Shown here one piece after another: positions 26,596 through 35,710 of a DNA stretch of 64,000 nt. The notes below the pieces were generated by a model that did no database searches, was not told the origin of the DNA, and saw only the letters and a list, made by a program, of their open reading frames with translations. The stretch comes from Massilia agri (GTDB taxonomy: Bacteria > Pseudomonadota > Gammaproteobacteria > Burkholderiales > Burkholderiaceae_D): contig NZ_JANUHA010000011.1 of NCBI RefSeq assembly GCF_024753255.1, positions 1 through 64,000 on the forward strand, read 5' to 3'. How positions within the stretch are numbered: position 1 is the stretch's first letter; every line of letters begins with the position of its first letter. The translations under genes were made by a program, and so were the position numbers.

Positions 26596-27418
26596 AGTGC
26601 GGGCGCACGTCCTGCTTCAGCGCCGCCAGGGCCATCTTCTCGACCAGCCCTGGCGCCAGCAGTTTCAGGAAGCGCCCCACCTTGCCCTTCGCCGTCATCA
26701 CCACCTCGCGCTTGCGCCCGTCCATTCCGGCGATGATCAGGCGCGCGCACTCTTCCACGCTCATGGCGCCCTCTTCCTTCAGGGCGCTCGATCCCATCGC
26801 CGCTCCTTGCGCATTGAAGCCGCGGTAACGGATCTGCGTGGCCACCACGCCCGGATAGGCCGTGGTGACGCTCACGCCCGCACCCTTCACTTCCGCCCGC
26901 AAGGCCTCGAAGAAGCCCGTCATCGCGAACTTGCTCGCGCTGTAGGCGGTGCGGCCGGGCACGCCAACCAGGCCGGCCAGCGAAGACACGGCGACGATCT
27001 TGCCCTGTGAGGCCTTGAGGGCCGGCAGCGCTGCCTGGGTGCACCAGACACTGCCCCACAGGTTCACCCGCATCAGCTCCTCATACCAGGACAGGTCCTC
27101 GACTTCCTCGAACAGGGCGTGCGCCGAGCGGCCCGCGTTGTTGACCAGGACATCGATGCGGCCGAAGCGTTCGATCCCGCTGACGATCAGGCGCCGGCAC
27201 TGGATCTGGATGCCGACGTCGGTCGGCACCGCGAGCGCCTGCGCACCAAACGCGGCGCACTCGCCGGCCACCGCATCGAGCTGCGCCGCATTGCGCGCGG
27301 CCAGCACCAGGGCGATGCCGGCGCCCTCTTTCGAGGCCAACTGGCGCGCCATCTCCGCGCCGATGCCGTCCGAGGCGCCGGTAATGACGACGACCCGTGG
27401 CTCTCGTGCCCCGTTCAT
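26594..27418 (-). CDS. Short-chain dehydrogenase/reductase
   Basis: 274 residues, classical SDR. Cofactor motif TGASDGIG (13-20), NNAG (93-96), catalytic Ser near 146, Tyr159 and Lys163 in YSASK. The basic residue after the second strand (AARN) favours NADP. The C-terminal ~40 residues (GRKREVVMTAKGKVGRFLKL) resemble the membrane-proximal tail of fatty-acyl or sterol SDRs. The substrate is unknown. It overlaps the slipin gene by 4 bases and is the last gene of the nfeD-slipin-SDR unit. Confidence 0.9.
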   Translation of the reverse strand: MNGAREPRVVVITGASDGIGAEMARQLASKEGAGIALVLAARNAAQLDAVAGECAAFGAQALAVPTDVGIQIQCRRLIVSGIERFGRIDVLVNNAGRSAHALFEEVEDLSWYEELMRVNLWGSVWCTQAALPALKASQGKIVAVSSLAGLVGVPGRTAYSASKFAMTGFFEALRAEVKGAGVSVTTAYPGVVATQIRYRGFNAQGAAMGSSALKEEGAMSVEECARLIIAGMDGRKREVVMTAKGKVGRFLKLLAPGLVEKMALAALKQDVRPH

Positions 27419-28335
27419 TTTTGCGCCTTCACGATCTGCAGGGCGCTCGCGATCACGCTGCTCATGTCGCCCATGTTCGCGGGGACGATGAGCGAGTTGT
27501 TGGTCTTGGCGAGATTCGCGAAGGCGTCGACGTAGTGCTCGGCCACGCGCAGGTTGACGGCGTCCATGCCGCCCGGCTCGCGGATCGCGGCACCCACCTG
27601 GCGCAGCGCGGCGGCGCTCGCGTCGGCCAGCGCGACGATGGCGCTGGCCTCGCCCTGGGCGCGGTTGATGGCGGCCTGGCGTTCGCCTTCCGAGCGCAGG
27701 GTCGCGGCTTCGCGTTCGCCGCTGGCGATGTTGATCTGTTCCTGGCGGCGGCCTTCCGAGGCCGCGATCAGAGCGCGCTTTTCGCGCTCGGCCGTGATCT
27801 GGCGCTGCATCGCATGCAGGATCTCGGCTGGCGGCGTCAGGTCCTTGATCTCGTAGCGCAGCACCTTCACGCCCCAGTTGGCGGCCGATTCGTCGATGGC
27901 GTTGACGATGGTCGTGTTGATGTGGTCGCGCTCTTCGAAGGTTTTATCGAGCTCCATCTTGCCGATCACCGAACGCAAGGTGGTCTGGGCCAGCTGGGTG
28001 ATGGCCTGGATGTAGTTCGACGACCCATAGGAGGCGCGCATGGCGTCGGTCACCTGGAAGTAGAGGATGCCGTCGACTTGCAGCTGGGTGTTGTCCTTGG
28101 TGATGCAGACCTGCGGCGGCACGTCGAGCGGAATCTCCTTCAGGCTGTGCTTGTAGGCGATGCGGTCGATGAAGGGCACGACGATGTTCAGGCCCGGGGC
28201 CAGCACGGCGTGGAACTTGCCGAGGCGTTCGACGACCCAGGCGTGCTGCTGGGGCACGACGTTGATCGTCTTGAAGATGAAGACCAGCGCGATGACGAAA
28301 AAGACCAAGGCGACAGTGCCGAACGTGAATTCCAT
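27415..28335 (-). CDS. SPFH/Band 7 protein (slipin, QmcA-like)
   Basis: 306 residues from ATG 28335, with AGGGA five bases upstream; the ATG at 28341 leaves no room for a binding site. One N-terminal membrane helix (TVALVFFVIALVFIF), then the Band 7 domain: VVPQQHAWVVERLGKFHAVL, LAPGLNIVVPFIDRIAYKHS, DVPPQVCITKDNTQLQVDG. A helical region rich in Ala/Glu/Arg (EREKRALIAASEGRRQEQIN) follows, which forms the oligomeric cage. Such proteins organise membrane microdomains or modulate FtsH. The preceding gene encodes an NfeD protein, the normal partner. Confidence 0.94.
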   Translation of the reverse strand: MEFTFGTVALVFFVIALVFIFKTINVVPQQHAWVVERLGKFHAVLAPGLNIVVPFIDRIAYKHSLKEIPLDVPPQVCITKDNTQLQVDGILYFQVTDAMRASYGSSNYIQAITQLAQTTLRSVIGKMELDKTFEERDHINTTIVNAIDESAANWGVKVLRYEIKDLTPPAEILHAMQRQITAEREKRALIAASEGRRQEQINIASGEREAATLRSEGERQAAINRAQGEASAIVALADASAAALRQVGAAIREPGGMDAVNLRVAEHYVDAFANLAKTNNSLIVPANMGDMSSVIASALQIVKAQK

Positions 28336-28374
28336 GAGCATCCCTTATAAATGATAGTCAACTATTTGTTGAAC

Positions 28375-28797
28375 TTATGAGTTGGTGACGATGAGGCGAC
28401 TTCCCTGGACCTCGACGATGCGGAAGTTGCCCGCTTCCGGCCGGCTGCCTGCGCCGAGTTCGACGTCCCAGAGGGCGCCGCGGTACATGACGCGCGCGCG
28501 GCCGTCAGTCCATGCGTCGACCAGCACCCGCTGGCCGATGTCGAGGTTGACGTTGCTGTCGCGCGTGGCTTCCCGGCGCGCCGGGCGGCCGAAGCGGCTG
28601 CGGTGCAGGATGGCGGTGGCTGCCAGGCCCACGCTTGCTGCCACGAAGGTCTGCAGCGGCCCGCTCAGGCCGAGCCAGGCGGCGAGCGCGCCGGCCGAGA
28701 GGCCGACCGCGATCATCAGGAGATAGAAGGTGCCGGTGAACAGTTCGGCGATTACGAGGATACCCGCCGCTACCAGCCAGCTCATCCAGTCGGTCAT
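28375..28797 (-). CDS. NfeD family protein
   Basis: 140 residues: three to four membrane helices (WLVAAGILVIAELFTGTFYL, LMIAVGLSAGALAAWLG, TFVAASVGLAATAIL) followed by a small OB-fold domain (NLDIGQRVLVDAWTDGRARV…GALWDVEL). This is the short NfeD1b form without the protease domain. It pairs with slipins in membrane-quality functions. GGAG lies seven bases before ATG 28797, and the gene heads the operon. Confidence 0.92.
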   Translation of the reverse strand: MTDWMSWLVAAGILVIAELFTGTFYLLMIAVGLSAGALAAWLGLSGPLQTFVAASVGLAATAILHRSRFGRPARREATRDSNVNLDIGQRVLVDAWTDGRARVMYRGALWDVELGAGSRPEAGNFRIVEVQGSRLIVTNS

Positions 28798-28832
28798 CGG
28801 TTTGTCTCCTTTCGTGGGGTTTGAAAAAGTAA

Positions 28833-28872
28833 AAAACCCCCGCGGCCTGCAGGAGGCGGCGAGGGTTTCATG
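28833..28872 (-). terminator. Terminator downstream of ppsA
   Basis: AAACCC and GGGTTT arms with a GC-rich centre, followed on the minus strand by a run of six T. The distance to the ppsA stop is about 185 bases, with another strong hairpin closer in (29020-29046). Confidence 0.6.
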
Positions 28873-29019
28873 GTGTCGGTGCGCTTGATTATTGTGTGCT
28901 TTCTGGCAAAGAGTTGTCTATGTCAGTGTAGCAGGTATGGACGGTAAAGGAAGGGTTCCGTGCAAGGTTATCGTCAGCGCATAGATATCCGCCCGCGATG
29001 GTTTGACATGGGATTGACA

Positions 29020-29046
29020 GCGTGGGCGGGAAGAACCGCCCACGCT
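29020..29046. terminator. Strong hairpin just after ppsA
   Basis: Perfect 10-bp stem GCGTGGGCGG/CCGCCCACGC around a 7-base loop, 11 bases beyond the ppsA stop. No T run follows, so it may stabilise the 3' end of the message more than stop transcription. Confidence 0.55.
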
Positions 29047-29057
29047 GCCATGACTAC

Positions 29058-31505
29058 TTACTTCGATGCCAGCTTGTTCCAGGTATCGATCACCGAATCC
29101 GGATTGAGCGACATCGATTCGATGCCCTCACCCACCAGCCACTCGGCGAAGTCCGGATTGTCCGACGGCCCCTGGCCGCAGATGCCGATGTACTTGCCTT
29201 GCGCGCGGCAGGCCTTGATCGCCAGCGAGAGCATGGCTTTCACGGCCGGGTCGCGTTCGTCGAAGTCCTTGGCCAGCAGCTCCATGCCGGAGTCGCGGTC
29301 CAGGCCCAGGGTCAGCTGGGTCAGGTCGTTCGAGCCGATCGAGAAGCCGTCGAAATAATCGAGGAACTGCTCGGCCAGGATCGCGTTGGAGGGCACCTCG
29401 CACATCATGATGACGCGCAGGCCGTTCTCGCCGCGCTTCAGGCCATACTTGGCCAGCAGGCCGATGACCTTCTCGGCCTGGCCCAGGGTGCGGACAAACG
29501 GGATCATGATCTCGACGTTGGTGAGACCCATCTCTTCGCGCACCCGCTTCATGGCCATGCATTCCATCTCGAAGGCTTCGGCGAAGTCTTCGGCCAGGTA
29601 GCGGGCGGCGCCGCGGAAGCCCAGCATCGGATTCTCTTCGTCCGGCTCGTAGCGCGAGCCGCCGATCAGCTTCTTGTACTCGTTCGACTTGAAGTCGGAC
29701 AGGCGCACGATCACCGGCTTCGGCCAGAAGGCCGCGGCGATGGTGGCCACGCCTTCGGCCAGCTTGTCGACGTAGAAGGCGCGCGGCGAGGCGTGGCCTC
29801 GAGCGACCGATTCGACCGCTTTCTTGAGGTCCGCATCGATGTTCGGGTACTCGAGGATGGCCTTCGGGTGCACGCCGATGTTGTTGTTGATGATGAACTC
29901 GAGGCGGGCGAGGCCCACGCCGCCGTTCGGCACCGACTGGAAGTCGAAGGCCAGCTGCGGGTTGCCGACGTTGAGCATGATCTTGGTCGGGATCGGCGGG
30001 AGTTCGCCACGCGAGACTTCGGTGACCTCGGTTTCCAGCAGGCCGTCGTAGATCTTGCCTTCGTCGCCTTCAGCGCAGGAGACGGTAACAAAAGTGCCGT
30101 CCTTCAGGGTCTCGGTCGCGTCGCCGCAGCCGACCACCGCCGGCACGCCCAGTTCACGGGCGATGATCGCCGCGTGGCAGGTGCGCCCGCCGCGGTTGGT
30201 GACGATGGCCGAGGCGCGCTTCATGACCGGCTCCCAGTTCGGGTCGGTCATGTCCGCGACCAGCACGTCGCCCGGCTGCACGCGTTCCATCTCGCTCGGA
30301 TCGTGGATCACGCGCACGGGGCCGGCGCCGATCTTCTGGCCGATCGCGCGGCCCGAGGTGAGCACGGTGCCCGAACCCTTGAGGCTGAAGCGCTGCTGCG
30401 AATCGCTCGCCTTCTGCTGCGACTTCACGGTTTCCGGACGCGCCTGCAGGATGTAGAGCTTGCCGTCGCGGCCATCCTTGCCCCACTCGATGTCCATCGG
30501 ACGGCCATAGTGGTTCTCGATGATGACGGCGTACTTGGCCAGTTCCACCACTTCCGCATCGGTGAGCGAATAGCGGTTGCGCAGTTCGATCGGCACGTCG
30601 ACGGTCTTCACCGAGCGGCCGGGCTTGGCTTCGCTGGTGAACTCCATCTTGATCAGCTTCGAGCCGATGTTGCGGCGGATGACCGGCGATTTGCCCTGCG
30701 CGAGCATCGGCTTGTGCACGTAGAACTCGTCCGGGTTCACGGCGCCCTGCACCACGGTCTCGCCCAGGCCGTAGCTCGAGGTGATGAACACCACGTCCTT
30801 GAAGCCCGATTCGGTATCGATGGTGAACATGACGCCCGCCGCACCCGTATCGGAACGCACCATGCGCTGCACGCCGGCCGACAGCGCGACCTCGGCGTGG
30901 GTGAAGCCTTTGTGCACGCGGTAGGAAATCGCGCGGTCGTTGTAGAGCGAGGCGAAGACGTGCTTCATGGCTTCGAGCACGTTGTCGATGCCGACGACGT
31001 TCAGGAAGGTCTCCTGCTGGCCGGCGAAGGATGCGTCGGGCAGGTCTTCGGCGGTGGCCGAGGAGCGCACGGCGAAGGAGACTTCGGTACGGGAATCGGC
31101 CACGAGGCGCTCGTAGAAGTCGCGGATCTCGGCTTCCAGGCGCGGCTGGAAGGGTGTGTCCACGATCCACTGGCGGATCTCGGCGCCGGCCGCGGCCAGC
31201 GAACGGACATCGTCGATGTCCAGGTTCTCGAGGCGCGTGGCGATGCGCTGGGCCAGCGAATTTGCTCCCCCTTGGCCACCTTCGACCTTGTACTCGAGGA
31301 AGTCGCGGAAGGCGTCGGCCGTGGTGGCGAAGCCGGTCGGGACGCGCACGCCCGCGCTGGCCAGCTGCGAGATCATCTCGCCGAGCGAGGCATTCTTGCC
31401 GCCGACCGATTCGACGTCGCTCATGCGCAGGTTCTCGAACGACGCCACGTAGGTACGTGTCGCCTGATCAGGCTCCTTCAATGCTGCTACAGACAGGTTA
31501 GTCAT
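29058..31505 (-). CDS. ppsA: Phosphoenolpyruvate synthase
   Basis: 815 residues; makes phosphoenolpyruvate from pyruvate and ATP (gluconeogenesis). The N-terminal ATP-grasp-like domain starts at [15 protein letters not shown]. The swivelling His domain has [20 protein letters not shown], with the phosphorylated His at about 441 and the regulatory Thr two residues before it. The C-terminal PEP/pyruvate barrel ends [12 protein letters not shown]. Full length. It is divergent from ppsR, whose product switches this enzyme by phosphorylating the Thr near the catalytic His. Confidence 0.98.
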   Translation of the reverse strand: MTNLSVAALKEPDQATRTYVASFENLRMSDVESVGGKNASLGEMISQLASAGVRVPTGFATTADAFRDFLEYKVEGGQGGANSLAQRIATRLENLDIDDVRSLAAAGAEIRQWIVDTPFQPRLEAEIRDFYERLVADSRTEVSFAVRSSATAEDLPDASFAGQQETFLNVVGIDNVLEAMKHVFASLYNDRAISYRVHKGFTHAEVALSAGVQRMVRSDTGAAGVMFTIDTESGFKDVVFITSSYGLGETVVQGAVNPDEFYVHKPMLAQGKSPVIRRNIGSKLIKMEFTSEAKPGRSVKTVDVPIELRNRYSLTDAEVVELAKYAVIIENHYGRPMDIEWGKDGRDGKLYILQARPETVKSQQKASDSQQRFSLKGSGTVLTSGRAIGQKIGAGPVRVIHDPSEMERVQPGDVLVADMTDPNWEPVMKRASAIVTNRGGRTCHAAIIARELGVPAVVGCGDATETLKDGTFVTVSCAEGDEGKIYDGLLETEVTEVSRGELPPIPTKIMLNVGNPQLAFDFQSVPNGGVGLARLEFIINNNIGVHPKAILEYPNIDADLKKAVESVARGHASPRAFYVDKLAEGVATIAAAFWPKPVIVRLSDFKSNEYKKLIGGSRYEPDEENPMLGFRGAARYLAEDFAEAFEMECMAMKRVREEMGLTNVEIMIPFVRTLGQAEKVIGLLAKYGLKRGENGLRVIMMCEVPSNAILAEQFLDYFDGFSIGSNDLTQLTLGLDRDSGMELLAKDFDERDPAVKAMLSLAIKACRAQGKYIGICGQGPSDNPDFAEWLVGEGIESMSLNPDSVIDTWNKLASK

Positions 31506-31686
31506 GGTGATACACCCTTACTTGAGATAGAAACCTTTTGGCAGCGCTGGGCGACGGAGTGTTCTTGTTATTCTGGCCGTCGTGCAGCACAATGCAGACC
31601 CGTTGCCGAGCATTTTAACCCGTGCGCGGGCGATGCACACCGCACAATGCTGCAACTTTGTCACGACGACTTAGCAAGACGACACC

Positions 31687-32535
31687 ATGACCATCGAAGC
31701 AACCGCCACACCTGCCCCTTCCTCGCGCACCGTGTTCTTCGTCTCCGACGGCACCGGCATCACGGCCGAGACCTTCGGCCATGCGGTGCTGAGCCAGTTC
31801 GAAATGCGCTTCCGCCAGATCCGCCTGCCCTTCATCGACTCGATCGAGAAGGCGCACGACGCGGCGCGCCGCATCAACGACAGCTTCGCACGCGACGGCC
31901 AGCGGCCGATCGTGTTCTCGACCCTGGTCAAGCACGACCTGTCGAGCGTGATCCGGGCGGCTCAGGGCATGCACATGGACCTGTTCCAGACTTTTGTTGC
32001 GCCGCTCGAGCAGGAACTGGAGATCAAGTCGACGCACACCATCGGGCGCATCCACAATGCGGTGGATACCGAGGAGTACAAGAACCGCATCGAGGCCATC
32101 AACTTCTCGCTGGCGCACGACGACGGGCAGTCGCACAAGAACCTGGCGGAGGCCGACGTGATCCTGGTCGGCGTCTCGCGTTCGGGCAAGACCCCGACCA
32201 GCCTCTACCTGGCAATGCAGTACGGCCTGAAGGCCGCGAACTACCCCTTGATTCCCGACGACTTCGAACGCGGCAAGCTGCCCTCGTCGCTGCCGCCCTT
32301 CAAATCCAAGTTGTTTGGCCTGACCATCACGCCCGAGCGCCTGTCCCAGATCCGGAACGAACGCCGCGCCGGCAGCAAGTATGCGTCGATCGAGAACTGC
32401 CGCTATGAGGTGAACGAGGCCGAAGCGATGATGAAACGCGAAGGCATCCGCTGGCTCTCGTCGACCACCAAGTCCATCGAAGAAATCGCCACCACCATCC
32501 TGCAAGAAATCAAACCAGACCGCCGCGAGTATTAA
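31687..32535 (+). CDS. ppsR: PEP synthase regulatory protein (kinase/pyrophosphorylase)
   Basis: 282 residues of the DUF299 family. The N-terminus reads [20 protein letters not shown], and the P-loop [15 protein letters not shown] begins at about residue 161. It inactivates PEP synthase by ADP-dependent phosphorylation of a threonine and reactivates it by phosphate-dependent dephosphorylation. The divergent position opposite ppsA, with 181 bases between the starts, fits that role. The stop is followed within 5 bases by the first of four palindromic repeats. Confidence 0.97.
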   Translation: MTIEATATPAPSSRTVFFVSDGTGITAETFGHAVLSQFEMRFRQIRLPFIDSIEKAHDAARRINDSFARDGQRPIVFSTLVKHDLSSVIRAAQGMHMDLFQTFVAPLEQELEIKSTHTIGRIHNAVDTEEYKNRIEAINFSLAHDDGQSHKNLAEADVILVGVSRSGKTPTSLYLAMQYGLKAANYPLIPDDFERGKLPSSLPPFKSKLFGLTITPERLSQIRNERRAGSKYASIENCRYEVNEAEAMMKREGIRWLSSTTKSIEEIATTILQEIKPDRREY

Positions 32536-32540
32536 CCCTG

Positions 32541-32599
32541 GGGTCAGAGTTGAATTGTTGGGAAACTTTCGAAAATTTCCTGCAATTCGACTCCGACCC
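32541..32599. repeat. REP-like palindrome, copy 1 (inverted relative to copies 3 and 4)
   Basis: Arms GGGTCAGAGTTGAATT and AATTCGACTCCGACCC with an inner AT-rich imperfect palindrome. The right arm, read on the other strand, equals the left arms of copies 3 and 4. Confidence 0.85.
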
Positions 32600-32636
32600 T
32601 GATTCCGCAGCGGCACCTGGTCTTGCAAATTAATGA

Positions 32637-32696
32637 GGGTCAGAGCCGAATTATTCGGAAACTTTCAGGAGTTTCCCAACAATTTGACTCTGACCC
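32637..32696. repeat. REP-like palindrome, copy 2
   Basis: Arms GGGTCAGAGCCGAATT and AATTTGACTCTGACCC. It starts 96 bases after copy 1. The inner sequence GGAAACTTTC…GTTTCC forms a second stem. Confidence 0.85.
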
Positions 32697-32814
32697 TCAC
32701 GGTTTTGATGCGCAATCGAATCGGTTTAGTATTAGCTTAGCAATTAATCCTATTGAACAATTGATCTGTAATATTTTTCGTCACAGATAACAAGATTTGA
32801 CGTCAAACGAGCAA

Positions 32815-32874
32815 GGGTCGGAGTCGAATTACGGAGCAATTTCCGATAATTGCCCAATAATTTGACTCTGACCC
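32815..32874. repeat. REP-like palindrome, copy 3
   Basis: Arms GGGTCGGAGTCGAATT and AATTTGACTCTGACCC around GCAATTTCCGATAATTGC. It follows 118 bases of AT-rich sequence without a gene. Confidence 0.85.
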
Positions 32875-32910
32875 TATTTAATTTCTGGGGCAAAGTCTGC
32901 CCAGCAATTA

Positions 32911-32969
32911 GGGTCGGAGTCGAATTCCAGGCAATTCTGGGGAATTGCTCAACAATTTGACTCTGACCC
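32911..32969. repeat. REP-like palindrome, copy 4
   Basis: Arms GGGTCGGAGTCGAATT and AATTTGACTCTGACCC around an inner GCAATTCTGGGGAATTGC stem. It starts 96 bases after copy 3 and ends 27 bases before the stop of the REC-EAL gene. Confidence 0.85.
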
Positions 32970-32995
32970 CGCAGTGCGACCCGCGGTGCGGGGGC

Positions 32996-34192
32996 TTAGA
33001 AGAAGTGGCGCCAGTCTTCGAGCCAGCCGGGGAAGGCGGCGGCTTCCATGGGGTTGGCGATGTGGTAGCCCTGGGCGTAGGTGCAGCCGAGGTTCTGGAG
33101 GAAGTCCCAGTCCTGGCGCGTCTCCACCCCCACGGCGACCGACATGCGGTCCAGGCTGTGGGCCAGGCCGAGGCAGGAGCGCAGGACCGTGCCGAGGGGG
33201 CGGCGCTTGGAGGCGCCGTCGACGAAGCTGCGGTCGATCTTGAGCTCGGTGAAGGGGATGCGGGCCAGGAGCTGCAGGTTCGAGCGGCCGGTGCCGTAGT
33301 CGTCGATGGCCAGGCCGAAGCCCATCATGCGCAGGCGGACCAGGCGTTCGATGAAGTTCGGGTCGGTGTTCAGCACCGAGGATTCCGGCATCTCGAAAGT
33401 CAGGTATTCCGGCATGATCCCGTGGCGCCCGATGCAGGCGGTGATCTGGCGGACGAAAGCCGGGTGCGCCAGGGTCTCGGGCGCCAGGTTCAGCGAGATC
33501 GGGACCGGAATGCCCTGGTCCTGGAACCAGCGGCAGCGTTCGGCCGACAGTTCGATCATGCTCCAGTCGAGGAAGTCGACCCGGTTGTTCTGCTCGAGCG
33601 CGTCGATGAAGGACGCGGGGCCGAGCACGCCGTGTTCCGGATGGCGCCAGCGCGCGAAGGCTTCCAGGCCTTTCACCTGGCCGGTGGCGAGTTCGATCTT
33701 GGGCTGGAAGAAGGGTTCGAACTGGCGCTTCTGCAGGCCGATGCCGATGTCCTGGAAGCCGAAGCGCGGGCCTGCGGGGCGATCCTCGAGACGCAACGCC
33801 GGGGTGTAGTTCTCGAGCAGGGGCTTGAGCTTCACGGCGGTGACCGGCTTGGAGATGGTGCCCAGCAGATCGACGCCGAGGGCCAGCGCCAGCGTCTCCA
33901 CCGAGAACAGCAGGTTGGCCGGCTGGGCGCCGGTGACGATCAGGCGCGGGCCGCCCTGGAAGCCGCCCAGGTTGCGCAGCAGTTCCAGGCCGTCCATGCC
34001 GGGCAGCGCGAGGTCGACGATCGCGACGTCGATCCTGGGGCCGATGCCCGCGTCGAGACGCTGCAGGGCCAGGTGCCCGTCGGGTACGTCGGTGACCCGG
34101 CTGGCGCCCAACTGGCCGAGCAGCTCCACCAGCGCTCTGCGCTGGGCCGCGTCGGCTTCCGCCACCAGGAAATGCAAATGCGCGATGTCCAT
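32996..34192 (-). CDS. Response regulator with EAL (c-di-GMP phosphodiesterase) domain
   Basis: 398 residues. The receiver domain at 1-125 has the acidic pair Glu12/Asp14 in VAEADA and phospho-acceptor Asp60 in VAIVDLALPG, with Lys116 in ISKPV. The EAL domain at ~155-398 has Glu177 in GLEAFARW (Phe for the usual Leu), Asn235 in ISLNLA, Glu267 in FEMPES, the aspartate pair 297-298 in AIDDYGTGRSNL, Lys318 in LKIDRSFV and Glu357 in VGVETRQDWDF. All metal and catalytic positions seem present, so c-di-GMP hydrolysis is likely, though the EAF variant needs testing. No histidine kinase is adjacent. Confidence 0.92.
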   Translation of the reverse strand: MDIAHLHFLVAEADAAQRRALVELLGQLGASRVTDVPDGHLALQRLDAGIGPRIDVAIVDLALPGMDGLELLRNLGGFQGGPRLIVTGAQPANLLFSVETLALALGVDLLGTISKPVTAVKLKPLLENYTPALRLEDRPAGPRFGFQDIGIGLQKRQFEPFFQPKIELATGQVKGLEAFARWRHPEHGVLGPASFIDALEQNNRVDFLDWSMIELSAERCRWFQDQGIPVPISLNLAPETLAHPAFVRQITACIGRHGIMPEYLTFEMPESSVLNTDPNFIERLVRLRMMGFGLAIDDYGTGRSNLQLLARIPFTELKIDRSFVDGASKRRPLGTVLRSCLGLAHSLDRMSVAVGVETRQDWDFLQNLGCTYAQGYHIANPMEAAAFPGWLEDWRHFF

Positions 34193-34253
34193 CTCTGCTC
34201 CACTCTACCAGGCCCTAGATTACCTTGAGCCCGGCTCGACGTCCATCCCGCGC

Positions 34254-35048
34254 TTAGTTGCCTGATCGCTGCTGCTGGCGCAGCTGTTCGAAAAAGCACA
34301 CCGCCGCGCAGGCCGCCACGTTCAGGGACTCGACCTTGCCCGCATGCGGGACCGCGACCCGGTGGGTCGCGATCTCCAGCAGCGCGTTCGATACGCCCTG
34401 CCCTTCGTGGCCCAGCACCCAGGCCACCGGCGCGCGCAGGTCGAGGGAATACAGTTGCTCGCTGGCGTAGCCGCTGGTGGCCAGCACCGGCACCTTCGCC
34501 TCGCGTACCAGGGGCGCCAGCTCGACGTTCTCGAAGATGTCGAGGACGAAGTGGGCGCCCATCGCGGCGCGCAGCACCTTGGGCGACCAGCAGAAGGCGG
34601 TGCCGGGGCTGCAGTAGACCTGCTTGATGCCGCTCGCCGCCGCGCTGCGCAGGATCGAACCGACATTGCCGGGGTCCTGCACGCCGTCGAGCAGCACGGC
34701 CGACTCGATCAGTCCCGCAGGCCTGGAAGGCTTGGGCGACTCGACGACGAAGACGATGTTCACGCCGTTCTCGACCTGGCTGACGGCGCCGAACAACGCG
34801 TCCGGCAGCGCCGTCACGGGCGCGTGAACAGCCTCGCACTCGGCCACGATAGCGGCGACTTCGGGATTGCCCAGCGCCCCATCCGACACCACGCAATGCA
34901 GCGGCGCGCCGCGCAGGTCCAGCCAGGACTGGCACAGGTGCACGCCGTCCAGCAGGCTTTGTCCGGCCTTGCGGCGCGCCTGCGAGCTGGTGGCGAGCGC
35001 CTTGAGCTCTTTGTAGAACGCGTTGTCGCGCGAAGTGATGCTCTTCAT
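34254..35048 (-). CDS. TrmH/SpoU family RNA 2'-O-methyltransferase
   Basis: 264 residues. The N-terminal substrate-binding domain begins SRDNAFYKELKALATS. The SPOUT domain has motif 1 LLDGVQDPGNVGSILRSAAA, motif 2 WVLGHEGQGVSNALL and motif 3 VPHAGKVESLNVAACAAVCFFEQL, which form the trefoil knot binding S-adenosylmethionine. It methylates a ribose in rRNA or tRNA; the exact target is not clear from sequence. It follows rnhB by 11 bases, closing the lpx-rnhB run. Confidence 0.93.
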   Translation of the reverse strand: MKSITSRDNAFYKELKALATSSQARRKAGQSLLDGVHLCQSWLDLRGAPLHCVVSDGALGNPEVAAIVAECEAVHAPVTALPDALFGAVSQVENGVNIVFVVESPKPSRPAGLIESAVLLDGVQDPGNVGSILRSAAASGIKQVYCSPGTAFCWSPKVLRAAMGAHFVLDIFENVELAPLVREAKVPVLATSGYASEQLYSLDLRAPVAWVLGHEGQGVSNALLEIATHRVAVPHAGKVESLNVAACAAVCFFEQLRQQQRSGN

Positions 35049-35059
35049 TCAGCGCAACC

Positions 35060-35704
35060 TCATGCCGCGAACAGGTCGGTCTGCAGCAGCTCGCGCACCG
35101 GCGCAAAGGAGCGGCGGTGCACCGGAGACGGGCCGTGCAGGCGCAGGCGTTCCAGGTGCAGCGCGGTCGAGTAGCCCTTGTGCTGGTCGAAACAGTATTG
35201 CGGATACTGGGCGTGCAGCTGCACCAGCGCGGCGTCGCGCGCGGTCTTGGCCAGGATCGAGGCGGCCGAGATGGCGTGCACCTTGTCGTCGCCCTCGACC
35301 ACGGCGTGGGCCTTGATTTCCATGGGCGGGCAGCGGTTACCGTCGATCAGGGCGATGGTGGGCAGCATCGAGAGCGCTTCCACCGCGCGGCGCATGGCCA
35401 GCATGGTCGCGTGCAGGATGTTCAGGGTGTCGATCTCTTCGCAGGAGCACTCGGCGATGGCCCAGGCCAGCGCATGCTCCTTGATCTGCGGCGCCAGCTC
35501 GTCGCGGCGTGCCTCCGTCAGCTTCTTCGAGTCGCGCAGGCCTTCGATCGGCTTCTTCGGGTCGAGGATGACGGCGGCGGCGAACACCGGCCCCGCCAGC
35601 GGACCCCGGCCGGCCTCGTCCACGCCGCAGACGATGTCGAGGTCGGTGAAAGGCCGCAGCCGTGGCGGCAGGCCGGGGTAGAAATTGAACTTCTTCTTGC
35701 TCAT
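35060..35704 (-). CDS. rnhB: Ribonuclease HII
   Basis: 214 residues. Active-site acids in [20 protein letters not shown] (Asp29, Glu30), a further Asp in [10 protein letters not shown], and the last in the helix preceding [12 protein letters not shown]. It cleaves RNA in RNA-DNA hybrids, including single ribonucleotides left in DNA. It starts 6 bases after lpxB, a conserved arrangement in proteobacteria. Confidence 0.97.
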   Translation of the reverse strand: MSKKKFNFYPGLPPRLRPFTDLDIVCGVDEAGRGPLAGPVFAAAVILDPKKPIEGLRDSKKLTEARRDELAPQIKEHALAWAIAECSCEEIDTLNILHATMLAMRRAVEALSMLPTIALIDGNRCPPMEIKAHAVVEGDDKVHAISAASILAKTARDAALVQLHAQYPQYCFDQHKGYSTALHLERLRLHGPSPVHRRSFAPVRELLQTDLFAA

Positions 35705-35710
35705 TTGCGC

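Larger units (their letters stand above)
32536..32995. other. Repeat-bearing intergenic region between ppsR and the REC-EAL gene
   Basis: 460 bases between convergent genes with no open frame of note. It carries the four palindromes listed separately, in two pairs each offset by exactly 96 bases. The 118 bases between the pairs are clearly AT-rich (for example AATCCTATTGAACAATTGAT) against the GC-rich surroundings, suggesting inserted or unconstrained DNA. Confidence 0.8.

Noticed and set aside
28336-28341. Slipin start at ATG 28341
   Set aside because: The AAGGG element would touch the start codon; ATG 28335 has proper spacing.
29022-32408. Very long (1128-residue) plus-strand frame across ppsA and ppsR
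   Set aside because: It is antisense to ppsA and out of frame with ppsR, with His/Arg/Asp-rich shadow composition usual for high-GC DNA.
32541-32969. CRISPR array
   Set aside because: Only four units, each itself a long palindrome, in mixed orientation with unequal spacers and no cas genes.
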